DNA of 64,000 nt from Ustulina deusta (GCA_023159155.1 JAJNNX010000023.1:1-64000); one strand, 5' to 3'; numbered from the stretch's first letter, positions 34,823 to 47,029 are shown. Made by a program: numbers and translations. The notes: generated from the letters alone by a model not told the origin.

Positions 34823-35156
34823 TGTGATCACGTGACGGCTCACCGGGCTCACAGCCATCCAGGCTCACAGTGATCCATCATTCCACGATATTTCCTATAC
34901 CTATATAGCCTCATAACCCCTACTGTATTTAGTCACTCGTTTATAGCTCCTTAGCTATCAATCTAATCTAACCATGAGATTTGTTCTCTTGACTGCTACC
35001 CAGACTTCTATCTCTGTGCAGTGGGTGGTGGGAGCCCCCTGAAGTCTCCCTAACGAACACCCTGCTGATTGTCCTATTTTTACCTGCAAATCAAGAACCC
35101 CCCCCCCCGACATTGCTGCCCTTACCTCTCAGGTGATGTAAGGCAGGTTCGTTACA
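34823..35156. mobile_element. solo-LTR-like element, copy 1
   Basis: TGTGATCACGTGACGGCTCAC to CAGGTTCGTTACA matches 62754-63098 along most of its length: the same TATATAG box region, CCTTAGCTATCAATCT, GGTGGGAGCCCCCTGAAGTC and CAGGTGATGTAAGGCAGG. It begins TG and ends CA, like an LTR. The exact left edge is uncertain, because similarity may extend to a CTTCTCTTT run a few bases further left, and no convincing 5-bp target duplication was found. It contains a C12 run at about 35098-35109. No internal retroelement ORF accompanies it. Confidence 0.65.
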
Positions 35157-35681
35157 CTCTTTTCCCCGCTCGTGTCTGCCTTGCACGGCCATAAAGGTCA
35201 TTCCTAAGGCTGACCCGCTCCCGTCAGCAAGTATGAAGCGCTATGCGTACAACCTTTACTTCCTTAGTTATGTTGTCTGCTATCTAGTAGGTAATCAAGA
35301 TTATCTAGTTAGCTAAAGATGGTGGCTTAGACGCACACGAAATGTCACTCTATTTGTCTAACTAGGTCGGGCGCCTTTAAGAGCTCGCCTATCTTCTCCT
35401 GGCTACACTCCTGTCAGTAAAGGGATATAGAGACAGAAGAACTACGTATAGCACCAGCTAATTCTATTGAGGGTACATATGTCTTAGTAAAGTAGCTCTA
35501 GTACTACTGCATTATTACGGTGGTGGTGTTTTATATACCTTAGCTTCCGTAGCTAGGCAGGACAACTTTGTTTTATTTACGTTAGCCAGTTTAATAAAGA
35601 GATAATATAATCGATAATATCTGAAGTACACCCAATACAGCAAGCAGGTATATGCTATATATATCTGAATAAGTGCGAACA
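35157..35681. other. intergenic, nothing recognised
   Basis: Between the LTR-like element and the 3' end of the small three-exon gene. No ORF or repeat supported. Confidence 0.35.
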
Positions 35682-36318
35682 TTATTTAGGGGTTTTGCTG
35701 CTTTTGGTTTTAAGAGCTTTAATCCGCTCTGACCGCCTTAGCGCCTGTCTGTGCTTATTGTTCCTGTTTTTCCCTTTCCTTGAGTGGCGTCGAACGCCTG
35801 CTCCAGAACTGGTTTCATAATAGATAGAGTCCCTTGGATCCAAAGCATCTAAGTGCATGTCTTGTCGTAAGTATTCCTCGTATCGTGTTGGGCTATTCAT
35901 AACCGTGGGACTTGTGGAACGCAGTCTGCCCTGTTTCTTCTCTTCCAAAATTTGGGCCCAGAGCTAGCGAATGTCAGCTCCACATAACACCAGCTGAAAA
36001 TTATTACTCACTGTTTCGATAGGAGGAAATTCGTCTTGGCCATGATCATCATGATCTCCAGGGAAGCCTCCGTCCGTAAGGCCCTCGTGCGGAGCTTTGC
36101 CGTTTACTCTTGGGTTCGTCTTAAGAGTTATAACCCCTTCGGGAGTGGCAGTCTGCTGGGAAATTCCAACAATCTGTGTATGATTTGAGGGTCTTTTTTA
36201 GTTAGCCACAAACGGGAGACTTTTAGATAACGGCATACCTAGACATTTCTCGTGGCACCTCATCATATTCCATTGTAGGCAGTGTAGGTGCTGATTCAGC
36301 CATTGGTAAGATATTCAT
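35682..36318 (-). CDS. small basic hypothetical protein, three-exon model
   Basis: Two exons fit perfectly in phase 0: 36173-36012 (IVGISQQTATPEGVITLKTN onward) and 35963-35682 (LWAQILEEKKQGRLRSTSPT to KTKSSKTPK). They are joined by a 48-nt GTGAGT...CTAG intron. An upstream exon with MNILPMAESAPTLPTMEYDE (from 36318) ends at a GTATGC donor in phase 2. That does not match the next exon, so either another donor is used or a frameshift separates them. The C-terminus is very basic (SRKGKNRNNKHRQALRRSER), suggesting nucleic-acid binding. I do not recognise the family. Confidence 0.45.
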
Positions 36319-37290
36319 TCGTAAATGAAAAGCGATAGTCTTGGTGTTTAGAGTTTAATGCTGACGAGAAAGAGTGGTATTTATACGCAAAGTATTGTTC
36401 CCAAGTATGGCTGGGAACAGCTCGATCCCATGGACGAGCTATGTGGCTAGGCTACGTAATATTCTCCTTCCAAGGATCGTGTAAGCGCTATTTACTTCAT
36501 ATTCAACATAAAAATTGTCTATTATGTTTAATAGATGCCTGATCCTCCATGTACTATTTTTAGCTTTGCTAAATAGTCGGTTCCGTACAAAGATCAGCCA
36601 GTATGCCTCATCCCAACTACGCGCCTTCACTTGTCCAAATCCCTGCACTACAAACCAACAGAGACATCATATAGGCTGACAATGTTAACGGGGCTGATTT
36701 AGAACTATTTATGAAGCCGGGGCTTTAGTGATAATGGCACAATTTGTTTGTCCGGACTATTATATAAACACGCAGAAGTAACATGGTGTGTAGGCAACTG
36801 TTCATTATCAACACCAAGCAAATATCTTGAGGATCAGCAAATAGCAATTTTATGAATCATGAATAATTTAAAAGGAAGGCATAACTAGACAATGTGTGTT
36901 GGCCAGGTAGAAATAAATAATATAGGGAGAGCACGGGATCGCTTCGCACTCCATGTAAAATATAGACCTGAATTACTCTCGCAAGGGATTAGTTAGGTAC
37001 TAAAGAGCAGGATAAATGTATACCTCCCGGGTAGTTTTGGAGAATTAAGGGGCTCGACTTACCCTGTTGGGTCTTTAGCATGGTTGGCTGAGAATGAAAA
37101 TGTGCCCCGCCCAGATATGAAGGGACAAAGGGGTAACTTCCGAAGTACTTCCGAAGAGTCCGTGCACCTACAGTCATGCCTAAGAATGGCCTAGACTAAA
37201 TATCGCGCCATCGGGCTACGCGACGCATTTTGACCACTTTCTCCTACTACTGAACGCACGACACCACCTTGTCACGATGTCAACATCATA
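36319..37290. other. intergenic region upstream of the kinase-like gene
   Basis: About 970 bp separating divergent genes. Short ORFs only. No repeats that I could match elsewhere in the window. Confidence 0.35.
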
Positions 37291-39662
37291 ATGGACCAAG
37301 ACCAGGTGGCGATTATTGACGCCCATCCCCTTCGCGCACACCTCGATGCGGTGTGTGCATCATTCAACCAAATCGTCAGCAGCCCTGCCGAACTTGAGAC
37401 TGTCAGCCATGAAGGTAAATGCAAACTGTAACTCATTTCGAACTATTCTGACAAGTATATCCAGTGCTTCGGAATCTGGCGCTTTCCCTTCTCCCTTCGC
37501 TCCAGAACCATCAGATTTCACGCCTGCTGCCTTCCAGAACCGGTCGCGGCACACTTCGCAATGATCTATTACGGCTAGAACTCTCCTTAGACTCCGGCGA
37601 AATTGACCTGAACCGTATTCGACCGCTTTTAACAGCGATACTGACGAATGCATCTGACACCGAAATCTGGGAACAAGTCTACCACGCCGTTACCGAATCT
37701 ACCCCTCCCCGAAAAGCCATCTCTTCTTTCTTACAGACACCATGGCGCCTCACTACAAGCAGTATCGTAAATTCTTCCGAGAAACGCGATCAGATGGACA
37801 AATTACTCAGTGATGAACTCGGCGTTATGTACGTCGATGTTCCGAATTTCTACGAAGCTTTTTGGGGTGGCATCCCACAGCTCGAGACGGCGTCCGAAGA
37901 GATCTTCCAGAAGTGTACTCAAGGGCCACAGCCCCTTTTTCAACAAGGCTGGACGGGATGGCCAGGAGATGCCAAGCAAGAAAGCGTTCTTGTCTGGCTT
38001 GCCGACATTGTCGAACGCTTTCTGCAATGGGCGCAAGAGTACAGACCAACAACAACGCGGAGGCCGTTGGCGCAGCCTGACACGCCACTCGAGGGCTCGG
38101 TTGCGAAGCGTAAGCTGGACGTTGGGCTTGTGGACGACCCGAAGGCTGATAAAGCCGGAAAGTACCATTGGTCACATATCCTAGTACCTGGCGAGCTAAA
38201 GAGCAATCCGAACGACGATATAGCATCCAAGGCCCACCTCGACATAGCAAGATATGTGAGGGAGGTCTTTACTGCCCAGCCCACGCGGCGCTTTGTTCTG
38301 GCCTTTACCCTATGCGGAGATTGGATGCGGCTTTGGGAATTCGACCGGCTTGGAGGCATTGCATCGGAAAAGTTCAACGTCAACAAGGACGGACAGCGTT
38401 TCGTATCGACGATTCTTGGTTTCCTTTGGATGGACGATGAGGCCCTCGGCTTCGACCCTACGATCATCAAAGCGGAACATCAACAATATATCGAAATCCG
38501 ACAGGACACAAAGATGGAACGTCTAATTCTAGACAAAGTCATCAGATCGGCGCATAGCATAGTAGGCCGTGCGACCATCTGCTGGAAAGCACACTTGGGA
38601 GGAGACAAGTCCAAGCCCTTTGTTATCAAGGATTCATGGCAATTCCCGGAACGCGACGAGGAAGGCGAGCTGCTGCAACAAGCAACGCATCAAGAGGTAA
38701 CAAACGTGGCGCGGCATTACTACCACGAGACAGTACGTATACAGGCAAAAGACGACGACATTCGGGGCAATGTTCGGAGAGGGCTGGATATCACAAGAGC
38801 AAGCAACTATCGAGTCGGGCGCGCACGTAACTTGCGGGCCCTGACCGTAGAAGCTATATCGCGTAATAGCTCTACTGGCTCGAAGCGATCATCCAGCCAG
38901 ACTGGTGCCCTTCTCCCACCCGGTAAGCGGTCTCGTTCGGGTTCTGCGTCTCCAACAAAGCACGATAACGAAACCCTTCTCAATCGAATACACCGACGCA
39001 TTGTTCTCTGCGACTATGGGGAGCCCATCTACAACGCAGGTTCCCGAGCTGCCTTACTCGCTGCGCTGGAAGGATGTATTACAGGACATGAGTCTCTTCT
39101 TAAGGCTGGCTTCCTTCACAGAGATATCTCGATCAACAATCTCATGACAAATCAAGGCAATACAGAATCTTCTTTGTCCTCGTTTTTGATCGACCTGGAT
39201 CTCGCAGTTGAGGTTAATCGAACAAAAGCATCAGGTGCCAAAGGAATTACTGGCACGAGAGCCTTTATGGCAATTGGTGTCCTCATGGGTGAAGACCACA
39301 CCTTTATGGATGACCTCGAGTCGTTCTTTTGGGTTCTCTTCTGGATATGTATCCACTATAAGGGGCCGGGCCAGGAAGGGAAGGCTACTGAGTTTGAGAA
39401 GTGGAACAATCTAAATACCGAAGAACTAGCACGTGACAAGAAAGGGATAATCTCTGATGAAAGGGATTTCGTTCGCATTGCGGAAGGCAATTTTACATTA
39501 TACTACCGGCTCCTAATCCCTTGGGTTAACAAGCTGCGAAGGGTAGTGTTTCCTAACGGCAGAAGATGGCAACACACAGATGACAAGTTATATTTACGGA
39601 TGACACAAATCCTTCGTGACGGCCAGAATGATCCACTAGTAATAGCAGGACCAATTGAGTAA
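37291..39662 (+). CDS. FunK1-type fungal protein kinase-like protein
   Basis: Exons 37291-37414 and 37465-39662 join through a 50-nt GTAAAT...TCCAG intron to 773 residues; the start is MDQDQVAIIDAHPLRAHLDA. A helical N-terminal region of about 200 residues precedes the kinase-like part. That part has the family's HILVPGELKSNPND strand, a Lys in FVIKDSWQFPER (~427), the catalytic loop HRDISINNLM (~592) and a metal-binding equivalent LIDLDLAV (DLD in place of DFG). The segment GTRAFMAIGVLMG stands in for the activation segment, followed by DDLESFFWVLFWIC. These are FunK1 (fungal-specific kinase) hallmarks. A Ser/Arg-rich insert (~490-520) separates the lobes. Substrates of this family are not established. 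The frame is open. Confidence 0.9.
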
Positions 39663-40211
39663 AGGAAGGACTGTCTATATAATGATGAGCATTTCCTATG
39701 TAACCAGTCTGTCCTTACTTTACTATTCAAACTTAGTCTATACCAAGTTCTTGGAATAGAGGGAGTACGTTCCCTAGCGACCCTAAGTGACAATTGCACA
39801 GCTCATACTTAGATTCACCACGCTAGAACAATAACTAAGGCCACTTGTCTTATGAATCTCAGCTTAGTAAGTCATATCGACGGCTCAGTGCTAACAATAC
39901 AGCTCCACTATATTGAGGATCGTTACAATATAGAATTAAGTCAAGGAATTAATATTATAACTCAGTTGTTAGTGCTTAAGGTACAACAAGAGAGCTGAAT
40001 TTTAGTCAAAACTACTCGGTCTAATGATATATGTAACTTGACTGCGTTAATAATTTAACCTTTCCCCTGGCCCTTTTATCCTTCACCATTGCTCGCCCTA
40101 AACTGTCTGCTACAAACTAGTTTATGCATCTAAATATTCTTCTAATCCTCCACTCTTTTCGCTACAGCCACCCACCCTTTTGATAATTATCATGTATGTT
40201 TCGACCCTGGG
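39663..40211. other. convergent intergenic region
   Basis: AT-rich spacer between the kinase-like gene and the convergent exchanger gene. Nothing further recognised. Confidence 0.4.
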
Positions 40212-41768
40212 CTATCTTGGAAAGCTACAACGTAGTACTACCACTGCCAGTAGCGGCATTCTGGTTGTTGGGATAGTCTGTCCTATATTAGCGTAAGAAG
40301 TCTCTTTTTGCAACCACCCTCTGGACTTACAGAATGCGCAGACTGCAATAATGACATAAAGGCTAACCAGCTGGGCACCTTTTAGCCAATGGCTTGTCCC
40401 ATCGCTAATTAAGTAATGAGTGAGAAGAACGGCAAGAAAAAGGACAACGACCTGGAAAGTCTCGAAAGCAAGTGTCATCCCCTGAATACCAATACCCCAG
40501 CCAATAATAATTAGCAGAGGGACTAGGAAAAGTGACACCTGTAACGAAGATCCGATGGCAATGCCAATAGCTAAATCCATCTTATCCTTGATAGCAACAG
40601 TGACGGCTGTTGCATGCTCACACGCATTTCCAACAATAGGGATTAGAATAAGACCGATGATCTCTTCGCTAACGACGGATGAAATGGGCTCTATGCCGCT
40701 GACTAGGCCTTCGGCACAGAGAGCAATAATGACGGTACATAGTATTAGAGTACCCAAAGCAACCAAGAAGTGCAGGTCGGGCTCTTTTTTATCCATGGAG
40801 GGGTCCTGCTTACTTGTTTGGCCCGTCTCATCGTGCAGACGGGTGTCGGTAGTCCCGACGATTCCCGAAGTCGCCCCATCTTCGGGTACATGCGGCTGCC
40901 TCTCGAATATATCTCGAGTAGCGACCTTCTTGTTCTCCTCATTAAAGACTGCGCGGTGCGTTTTAAGCTGGAAAACCAGATAGCACAGGTAGGCCAGCAG
41001 CAAGATAATAGCAATACCATGAGATAGTTGGGATACCGTATGTGATGGCAGTGAAGTGCTGTACGAAAAGAGGGTAGGTAAAATAAGGCTTGCTACAGAT
41101 AAGGCTAGCAGGCTGGCCGAGGTCTGCGCTAATGTCGTGCTGAAATGCTGCTCTAGGCGACTAATGCCACCCAAGAAGAAACAGAGGCCCAAGACTAGAA
41201 GCAGGTTGGATAGAACACTGCCGATAAGCGAGGTCTGAACAACGGTAATCCGGTTTTCCGTGAGGGCAATAATAGCAACAATGAGCTCGATAGCATTGCT
41301 AGCCGGTATCAGTCAAACTTCTAAATAAGAAACGCCAGAAGTGGGCCGCTAGAAAATGGCTTACCCGAAAGTCGCATTGATTAACCCACCCACGACGTCA
41401 CTTGTACGAAGCGCGATCTGCTCCGTCGCATAGCTGAGCATAGCGGCGAGAGGGGTGATGGCAATAAAATTGACAATAAAGACGGCAGGGCCGGGAACCT
41501 TGAGGGCCCAAATCACGATACCAGCGGGAGCAGCCACTAGCAAGACGTTGATCTAAGTCCCGAAGAGCGTCCGCCGGATCTGGTTCTCGAATGTGAACTG
41601 CTCTTTTTTGGGGATGTGGTCAACTGAGGTCTGAAGCCTCTCGGACGTATCTGTGGCATGCCGGAGCGGCGTTCGTATGTGATTTCTAGAGGTCTGACCC
41701 TCTTCTACGGCATTGAATGTGTTAGCTCGCCGGGGCATCTTGGAGTTGAAGAGGCGAAAGAGGTTCAT
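40212..41768 (-). pseudogene. CAX/VCX1-type Ca2+/H+ exchanger with in-frame amber
   Basis: Exons 41768-41365 and 41298-40212, with a 66-nt GTAAGC...CTAG intron, encode a cation/proton exchanger. The hydrophilic N-terminus is followed by TM1 (VLLVAAPAGIVIWALKV). Repeat c-1 reads GNAIELIVAIIAL; an acidic cytosolic loop comes next; repeat c-2 reads GNACEHATAVTVAIKDKMDL. Each repeat carries the acidic residue that binds the cation, and about 11 hydrophobic segments are present as expected. Family members load calcium into the vacuole in exchange for protons. TAG at 41555-41553 breaks the frame in TLFGT-stop-INVLL, just before TM1, with no downstream ATG that would keep TM1. Everything else is intact, so the inactivation is recent or a sequence error. 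Confidence 0.85.
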
Positions 41769-42827
41769 GTTTTATTTCCTGTTCCTAGTGTTGGTATATA
41801 AAAAAAGGTGACTTGGGAACTATTTATGTAATAGTATTCAATATAAGAGGCCAATCAGAGATGATAACTATAGAGAAAGTATAGAAAAAGGAGATGTGGT
41901 AGTAGAATCATAACCTCTTTTATACTTGAGATCGAGGCAGCTCAAACCTCATGACGGTCCCCGTTGTCAAATTCCATTGCCTTTTTTTAAGGCCTCCCAA
42001 CAGGGGCTAAGAATTACAACATAAAAAGCCACAAGTTACCGAATGCCGAGCAGTAAAGCGAAAGGCATGATCAGACTTATTTGGCAAGGCAGAATACACT
42101 CTGATTTGCCTTGGGATCGACATGCGGATTCTAGATTCAAGGATCAAGAATTTCTACAAGGCATAATCGGTTTGAGCTATCCGGTAGGCTTCTCGTTGGG
42201 TAGTTGGACCGTGGGTTTCGGGACTGCAACTACTATGCTAAGTCTAAGGGAGGGCGTATACCGTCTATCCACCATGCTCAGTTAGCAATCGGCAGCTTTC
42301 GTAGTTCTGGCACTTTCTAGATTGTTAGTCACTTAGCCACGCCAAGTACGACGGGTTTCCCGTTTGTGAATGGTTTAGCCACTCGACTGTAAAATCGAGA
42401 GAAGCTGTGACTGACCGTCATATTCCTTTTTTTTTTTTTTTTCAGTAATCTGGTCAACATTTGTAGCTACTTGTTCGACTTTAAGCCAGCAGGTCCCAGC
42501 CACTCCTTGGCGAAGCATGGATTTGTCCGACCCCTATAAGCAACATGGAAGGCCAAACGATTGAGGGATTGGGGGCGTGGTAGGCGAAATCCAACCAGAG
42601 AACTTACTATTATCCACTTCTGCAGAATTTAGGCAGGTAGCTATTATCTTTGCCACCAACTTCTTAAGGTGATGGCTTGAGATTTATGTTGGTTAGGGTG
42701 GCTCTAAGTCTGCCTAACCTCATAGAGCGTGCTGGCATGTGCAATACAAGTAAAAAAGACAATTATAAATACAAGCACACCGAGCCAAGTTAATAATAAT
42801 AGTTGGAGTGCTGGTCTTTTTATCACC
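41769..42827. other. intergenic, includes a T18 run
   Basis: No gene supported. A run of about 18 T at 42427-42444 followed by CAG looks like a splice acceptor, but no exon that I trust follows it. Confidence 0.35.
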
Positions 42828-43604
42828 ATGGCTATCATCTTAGTACTGACGTGGCTTTACGCCGCTTGGCTGACTCTTTTTATTATCCTATCTATTATGC
42901 GCATTCACTATATGGGGTTGTTGAGAACAAGTCGAACTCACCAGCTCTCGATAATTCTCACGTTGACCCTTTTTTTGTTTACCTTTATCTTAGCCACGCT
43001 CTTTACCAAGAACATTATTAGTCGAGATGTCATTTCTGCTGCTAATAGTATCTCGGTAACCTATACTGTAGTACGTCGACCAGCCTTTGTTTTATTGTTT
43101 TTGTACTAATGGTAGAACTAGGCGCTCGTATGTAGTGATATCACAAGAAGGCTTGCTTATGAAGCATTTAATTCCCTCACAAGAGAGTTGCGCATTAGTG
43201 GGCTTTTTTTGTCCGGTGTCCTAATACTGTTGGAGGCATTCGGCATTTCTTTTCTGGTTTACGACTCAACCACGAACCAGGCACCGTTTCGAGGTCTGAT
43301 AATTATCGCCGTGGCATCTTTACTCGCGGCCAGTTGGATGGTCACGTTATGGGCGTTCGGGATTTATAAAAGAAATGCCTCTATCGGAGTGTATCACCTG
43401 GTCACGGTTTCCGAGATGTGCTTACTTCTCATCGCCCACATCCTCCTGCTCGCCCTTTTCCATTCACAAATCGGGGACATCTTATGGGGAATAATAAATG
43501 TATGGGCAGTTGTGCTTGTCTCGTTGCTTGAAGCTCGCGCTCTATACAATGTTCGAATTCGAAATATGACTACAGGGTCTATAGAGCTAGGTCATTTGTC
43601 ATGA
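42828..43604 (+). pseudogene. multi-TM fungal membrane protein, interrupted
   Basis: One frame reads from ATG at 42828 through three close stops (TAA at 43107, with TAGs at 43113 and 43119) and resumes as DITRRLAYEAFNSLTRELRI to a stop at 43602. Before the stops are three hydrophobic segments (MAIILVLTWLYAAWLTLFII, LSIILTLTLFLFTFILATLF, and part of the next). After them are four more (LFLSGVLILLEAFGISFLVY, IIIAVASLLAASWMVTLWAF, CLLLIAHILLLALF, ILWGIINVWAVVLVSLLEAR). Both halves share frame 0 and together give about seven TM segments, a receptor-like count. A short, atypical intron cannot be excluded. The family is not recognised. Confidence 0.45.
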
Positions 43605-43642
43605 ACTCCTCCAGCTCATGCCGCACCTGCCAGATCTTATCC

Positions 43643-44040
43643 GTTGTTATGAACCAACAGAACTACGGCCTGTTGCATGGGGCGTGGGTTGTGGCTAGTG
43701 AGGATTGGTTGCGGTGACGAGCCACGACGAGGCGTCCAGATCACGTGATGGGATCACCAGGGGCGTGGTAATCCTTACGATCCTTAAGAAAGGCTCACGA
43801 TGAGACGAGTGAGCTAACGAATACTACTGAAGGAATTACCATATATTCTACGATGTTTTCTTATATATCTAGTTATTCTTTTAGCAATCAATCCAAGTAT
43901 ACAGCTATTTCTTGGAACTATATAGGAGCAACCCCTGACGGCTTAGTGAACGACGACTTCATTGCTCAATATTTGATACCTAGTTGATTCTTATCTCAAG
44001 AACATAAACCTAGACACTACCAGCCTAACGCGCTCCGTGC
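43643..44040. mobile_element. diverged LTR-like sequence
   Basis: From TGTTATGAACCAACAG on, this holds GATCACGTGATGGGATCACC, ATATATCTAGTTATTC, TTTAGCAATCAATCC and AGGAGCAACCCCTGACGG. The order parallels the LTR-like elements at 34823 and 62754 (CACGTGA, TATATAG, TTAGCTATCAATC, GGAGCCCCCTGA). Identity is low, so it is probably a related but distinct LTR family. Ends are approximate. Confidence 0.4.
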
Positions 44041-44330
44041 AAATTAGGCGAGTCGATTGTAAGTCACATAGGCGACCGAGTCGACGGAGAAGGCTCTTTT
44101 AGAAAGATATCATTCGGGAGCATACGTTAGCCCCTATGTAACTAACGAAAGCTTGATGCCTTTGGTTATTTATGAACACTGCAATCTGTGCCGCTGTGCT
44201 TCTTCTAATTGAGGATACATGAGGCTAATTTCGTAAAACGTACTCTCCCACCGGTAGTTGTTAAGAATATATACATTAATATTACATACCACATAAACGC
44301 AAGATCAACTTTTTAGCCCCTTGTCGGACA

Positions 44331-45256
44331 TCACCCTTTAGAAATGTCATTGATCTCCTCATACCCAGGGGATACGCCGAACTGATTCGTGCCTTCGTCG
44401 TATGTTAACGCTCTCCCAGATTGAGCAATCTTGCAGCCAAGCCAAAGGATTCTCTCCTTTCTAACGTCTGTCATCGAAGCCATTTCGAAATACTTCTCAT
44501 CGTCGTCAATCTTATCGTTAGCAAACCAGTCATTGGGGTAGTACTGGTCGACGAAGAGAAGGCCCTCAAGTGCAAAGTCCTCCGGTACAGGACGGGGCGG
44601 GTTATTGCTTTCCCTGGGGAACTCATCGCTGCGGATGCGATCATAATACTTGTAAGAACCAAGTAGTCCGTTGAGCACCGACGAAAGCAATTTCTATGGA
44701 AATAGTTGGTCGAGTTGATGCAGAGCATTAGGAAAACGTGTAAGGTAGAACACGAACACCATAACAACGTGAATATAAGGTAACACGTTCGCGTCATCCC
44801 GCCGACGGAAGACAACCTCATGCGTGCCCATGGTAAGGTAAAGGGCATCTTGGAAATCCTTCGACGGCGTTAAAATTTCAATTTCAGGCTCCATGCCTTG
44901 ATCTTGTTTCTCGTCGTTTTGATGGTTAATCGACCTCATGATCACATTGTCTTCTTTCCCGTACTCCAAGAGAGAACAGCAATTAGCGATAGCGATGTAG
45001 TACCCTGCTTCCATCCAGCGCTTCGCGATTCGACCGATATGGCTATCTAACGACCCTAAGAACTCATTGGCAACTGGACGTAAGCTGTCTAACTGCTTCT
45101 GACTGAACAAGATACCATGAGCCTTGACAAATGCAACATCAATAGGGATTAGACGGTTGTGCTGATAATTGCCCACCCTGAGGATAGGGTCGAACAGAGT
45201 CATAATCGATTCTTTAGCGGAGCCGAAAGGTATAGGGACACATAGCACCTCATTTT
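44331..45256 (-). pseudogene. EST1-type DNA/RNA-binding-like gene, 5' truncated, amber
   Basis: The frame opens at the LINE junction (NEVLCVPIPFGSAKES) and runs to a stop at 44331, interrupted once by TAG at 44696-44694 in LFP-stop-KLLSSVLNGLLG. TGG-to-TAG there would restore the usual F-P-W. The segments MEAGYYIAIANCCSLLEYGK, YIHVVMVFVFYLTRFPNALH and FALEGLLFVDQYYPNDWFAN, with DDEKYFEMASMTDVRKERIL then WLGCKIA, resemble the C-terminal part of fungal proteins annotated with an EST1-type DNA/RNA-binding domain. In that family the N-terminal TPR-like part is needed; it is absent here, where the LINE begins. Confidence 0.65.
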
Positions 45257-45391
45257 TTTTTCATCGAAAACACAACTTTTTGTCTTGGCGCCCCACTGTT
45301 AGGGAGCTACATTAAATCAAATACAATTTACGCACGTGACAGAAGTATATATATATCGACTGTTGGCATATGCAAAATTTTGCATCGGCCA
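45257..45391 (+). promoter_or_regulatory. LINE 5' UTR / internal promoter region
   Basis: The interval between the truncated EST1-like frame and the ORF1 start. It begins with a T-rich run at 45253-45262 and has no upstream in-frame ATG for ORF1. By analogy with Tad-type LINEs it should carry the internal promoter. Its exact 5' limit is inferred only from where the EST1-like frame ends. Confidence 0.4.
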
Positions 45392-47029
45392 ATGGATACA
45401 GGTCCGATCAACGCGCCGGGCACACCGGCGCCCGCAGCAAAAGCTGCGGAGAACGGACCATTCATGAATGGGGCCCCAAAGAAGGTATCGGGCCTCGTCA
45501 CCCCGAGCAGACTACGCCAGGTACTGCTCGAAAACATCGCGGATAGCCCGTCGCTAGTCACCGCAGCAGACCTGCCTCAATCTTCGCCCCTGCGTGGCAA
45601 GGAGGGAACCGACCGTGCAAACAATACCAACGGACTGAAGAGGCCGCGAACTGATGGCCAAGCGGACCTCGGCCAACAGACACGGGATGTAGAGGTTAGG
45701 CCCGCTCCCACAGACTGCCATGACCAGGTTGCCCGTGCACTGGACAAAGACAGAAGGTTATACGAGGCAAAGACGAAATTGTTCCAAGACTGTGCAGACG
45801 CCATTGACAAGACACTGCAAAAAGCCGGCACGGAACTGTATCCATACGCAAAGGAGTTTAGCACCTTCTTTGCAGGCTGCCTCAACGAATGGCTGGGAAG
45901 CCCTGGATCGCGCCAGCAAGCGGCTGGAAACTTCCGGACAGTAGAAACCCCCGGAAAGACAACCTACGCACGAATTGCCGCCTCCTCCAAGGCCGGCCAA
46001 CCAACAACAACCAATGGGTACCGAGGGGCTGACGATTCTAAGAAGCCTCCCGCCAGGGTTAGGACCCTCCCTCTGACGAGAAAAACGAGCAAGGACTATC
46101 GCATCTTTGTACGCATGGACAACACCAGGCTCGAACCGTACGGTATCAAGTCGACACTCACCAGACGACTGGGACTTGACCTCCGAGAGCTTCGAGAGGT
46201 CACACGGTGCGCCACCGGATTTGTACTCCATCCGAACGACGAGGCCACACAGAGAAAACTCTTGGCGTACCGAACTGAAATACTCGACATTCTTAAGGCG
46301 AAAGCTGTAGAGGAGCATGTAGTGTGGTACTACTACAAGATTAAGGGATGTCCTAGAAAGGTCATGAGCGCAGAAGGGCTGACCATAAACATCAACGAGA
46401 GCACTGTTGCCGACGAAGCTGAGGCGCAGACCGGGGTGCGACCGGTGAAGTGCGCTATATCTAAGAACACTTCAGAGAACGACATAGAGACGACCTGGAT
46501 GGTGGCCTTCACGGAGGAAATCGCGAATCCCTTTAGGCTGTTTGCCCATTCGATCAACTCCTCGCGATCCCACCGCAATCCGAAAATCACCCAATGCAAA
46601 CGATGCCTAGGCTTTCACGGGAGGAACTACCGGTGCGAAAGAGAGATCTGCCCGAACTGTGCCGGTACTACTCACGAGGGCACTTGTCAGAAGATTGTCC
46701 CCAAGTGTATAAATTGCAGCGGCCCGCACGCCGCCACCTCGGAGATATGCCCAGCCCGACCTAAGATCAGGGGAGGGAAGATACATAGGCCTACCATAGA
46801 CCAGCTCAAGGAGATTCGGCTGGCTGGAGCTAGAGCGCGATCACATGCCCACAACGAGGCAAAGAAGGTAGCAGCGATCGAAAAGACCAACGGAGCGAAA
46901 GAGGTGACGCAAGACGAGGGTAGCCAGCAAACAGACTCTTCAACTGTTATGGAGGTCGACAGACCGGCCCCGGTCAGGGAAGAACCACAGCCCGGTGAGG
47001 ATCCAGACACTATTGTCGTACGTCAATGA
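45392..47029 (+). CDS. Tad-like LINE ORF1 (gag-like, three CCHC knuckles)
   Basis: 545 residues from the ATG at 45392 (MDTGPINAPGTPAPAAKAAE). A Pro/Ala-rich start and helical region lead to a central RNA-binding-like part (RIFVRMDNTRLEPYGIKSTL). Then come three zinc knuckles at ~401-455: CKRCLGFHGRNYRC, CPNCAGTTHEGTC and CINCSGPHAATSEIC. The tail is charged. This is the standard ORF1 of I/Tad-group LINEs, which packages the RNA and chaperones target-primed reverse transcription. Its TGA overlaps the ORF2 ATG as ATGA. No stops or frameshifts, and codon use is GC-rich unlike the decayed neighbours. Confidence 0.92.
   Translation: MDTGPINAPGTPAPAAKAAENGPFMNGAPKKVSGLVTPSRLRQVLLENIADSPSLVTAADLPQSSPLRGKEGTDRANNTNGLKRPRTDGQADLGQQTRDVEVRPAPTDCHDQVARALDKDRRLYEAKTKLFQDCADAIDKTLQKAGTELYPYAKEFSTFFAGCLNEWLGSPGSRQQAAGNFRTVETPGKTTYARIAASSKAGQPTTTNGYRGADDSKKPPARVRTLPLTRKTSKDYRIFVRMDNTRLEPYGIKSTLTRRLGLDLRELREVTRCATGFVLHPNDEATQRKLLAYRTEILDILKAKAVEEHVVWYYYKIKGCPRKVMSAEGLTININESTVADEAEAQTGVRPVKCAISKNTSENDIETTWMVAFTEEIANPFRLFAHSINSSRSHRNPKITQCKRCLGFHGRNYRCEREICPNCAGTTHEGTCQKIVPKCINCSGPHAATSEICPARPKIRGGKIHRPTIDQLKEIRLAGARARSHAHNEAKKVAAIEKTNGAKEVTQDEGSQQTDSSTVMEVDRPAPVREEPQPGEDPDTIVVRQ

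Noticed and set aside
37803..38470. Several antisense and offset frames across the kinase-like gene
   Set aside because: Overlaps of a GC-rich real exon; none has motifs or starts.
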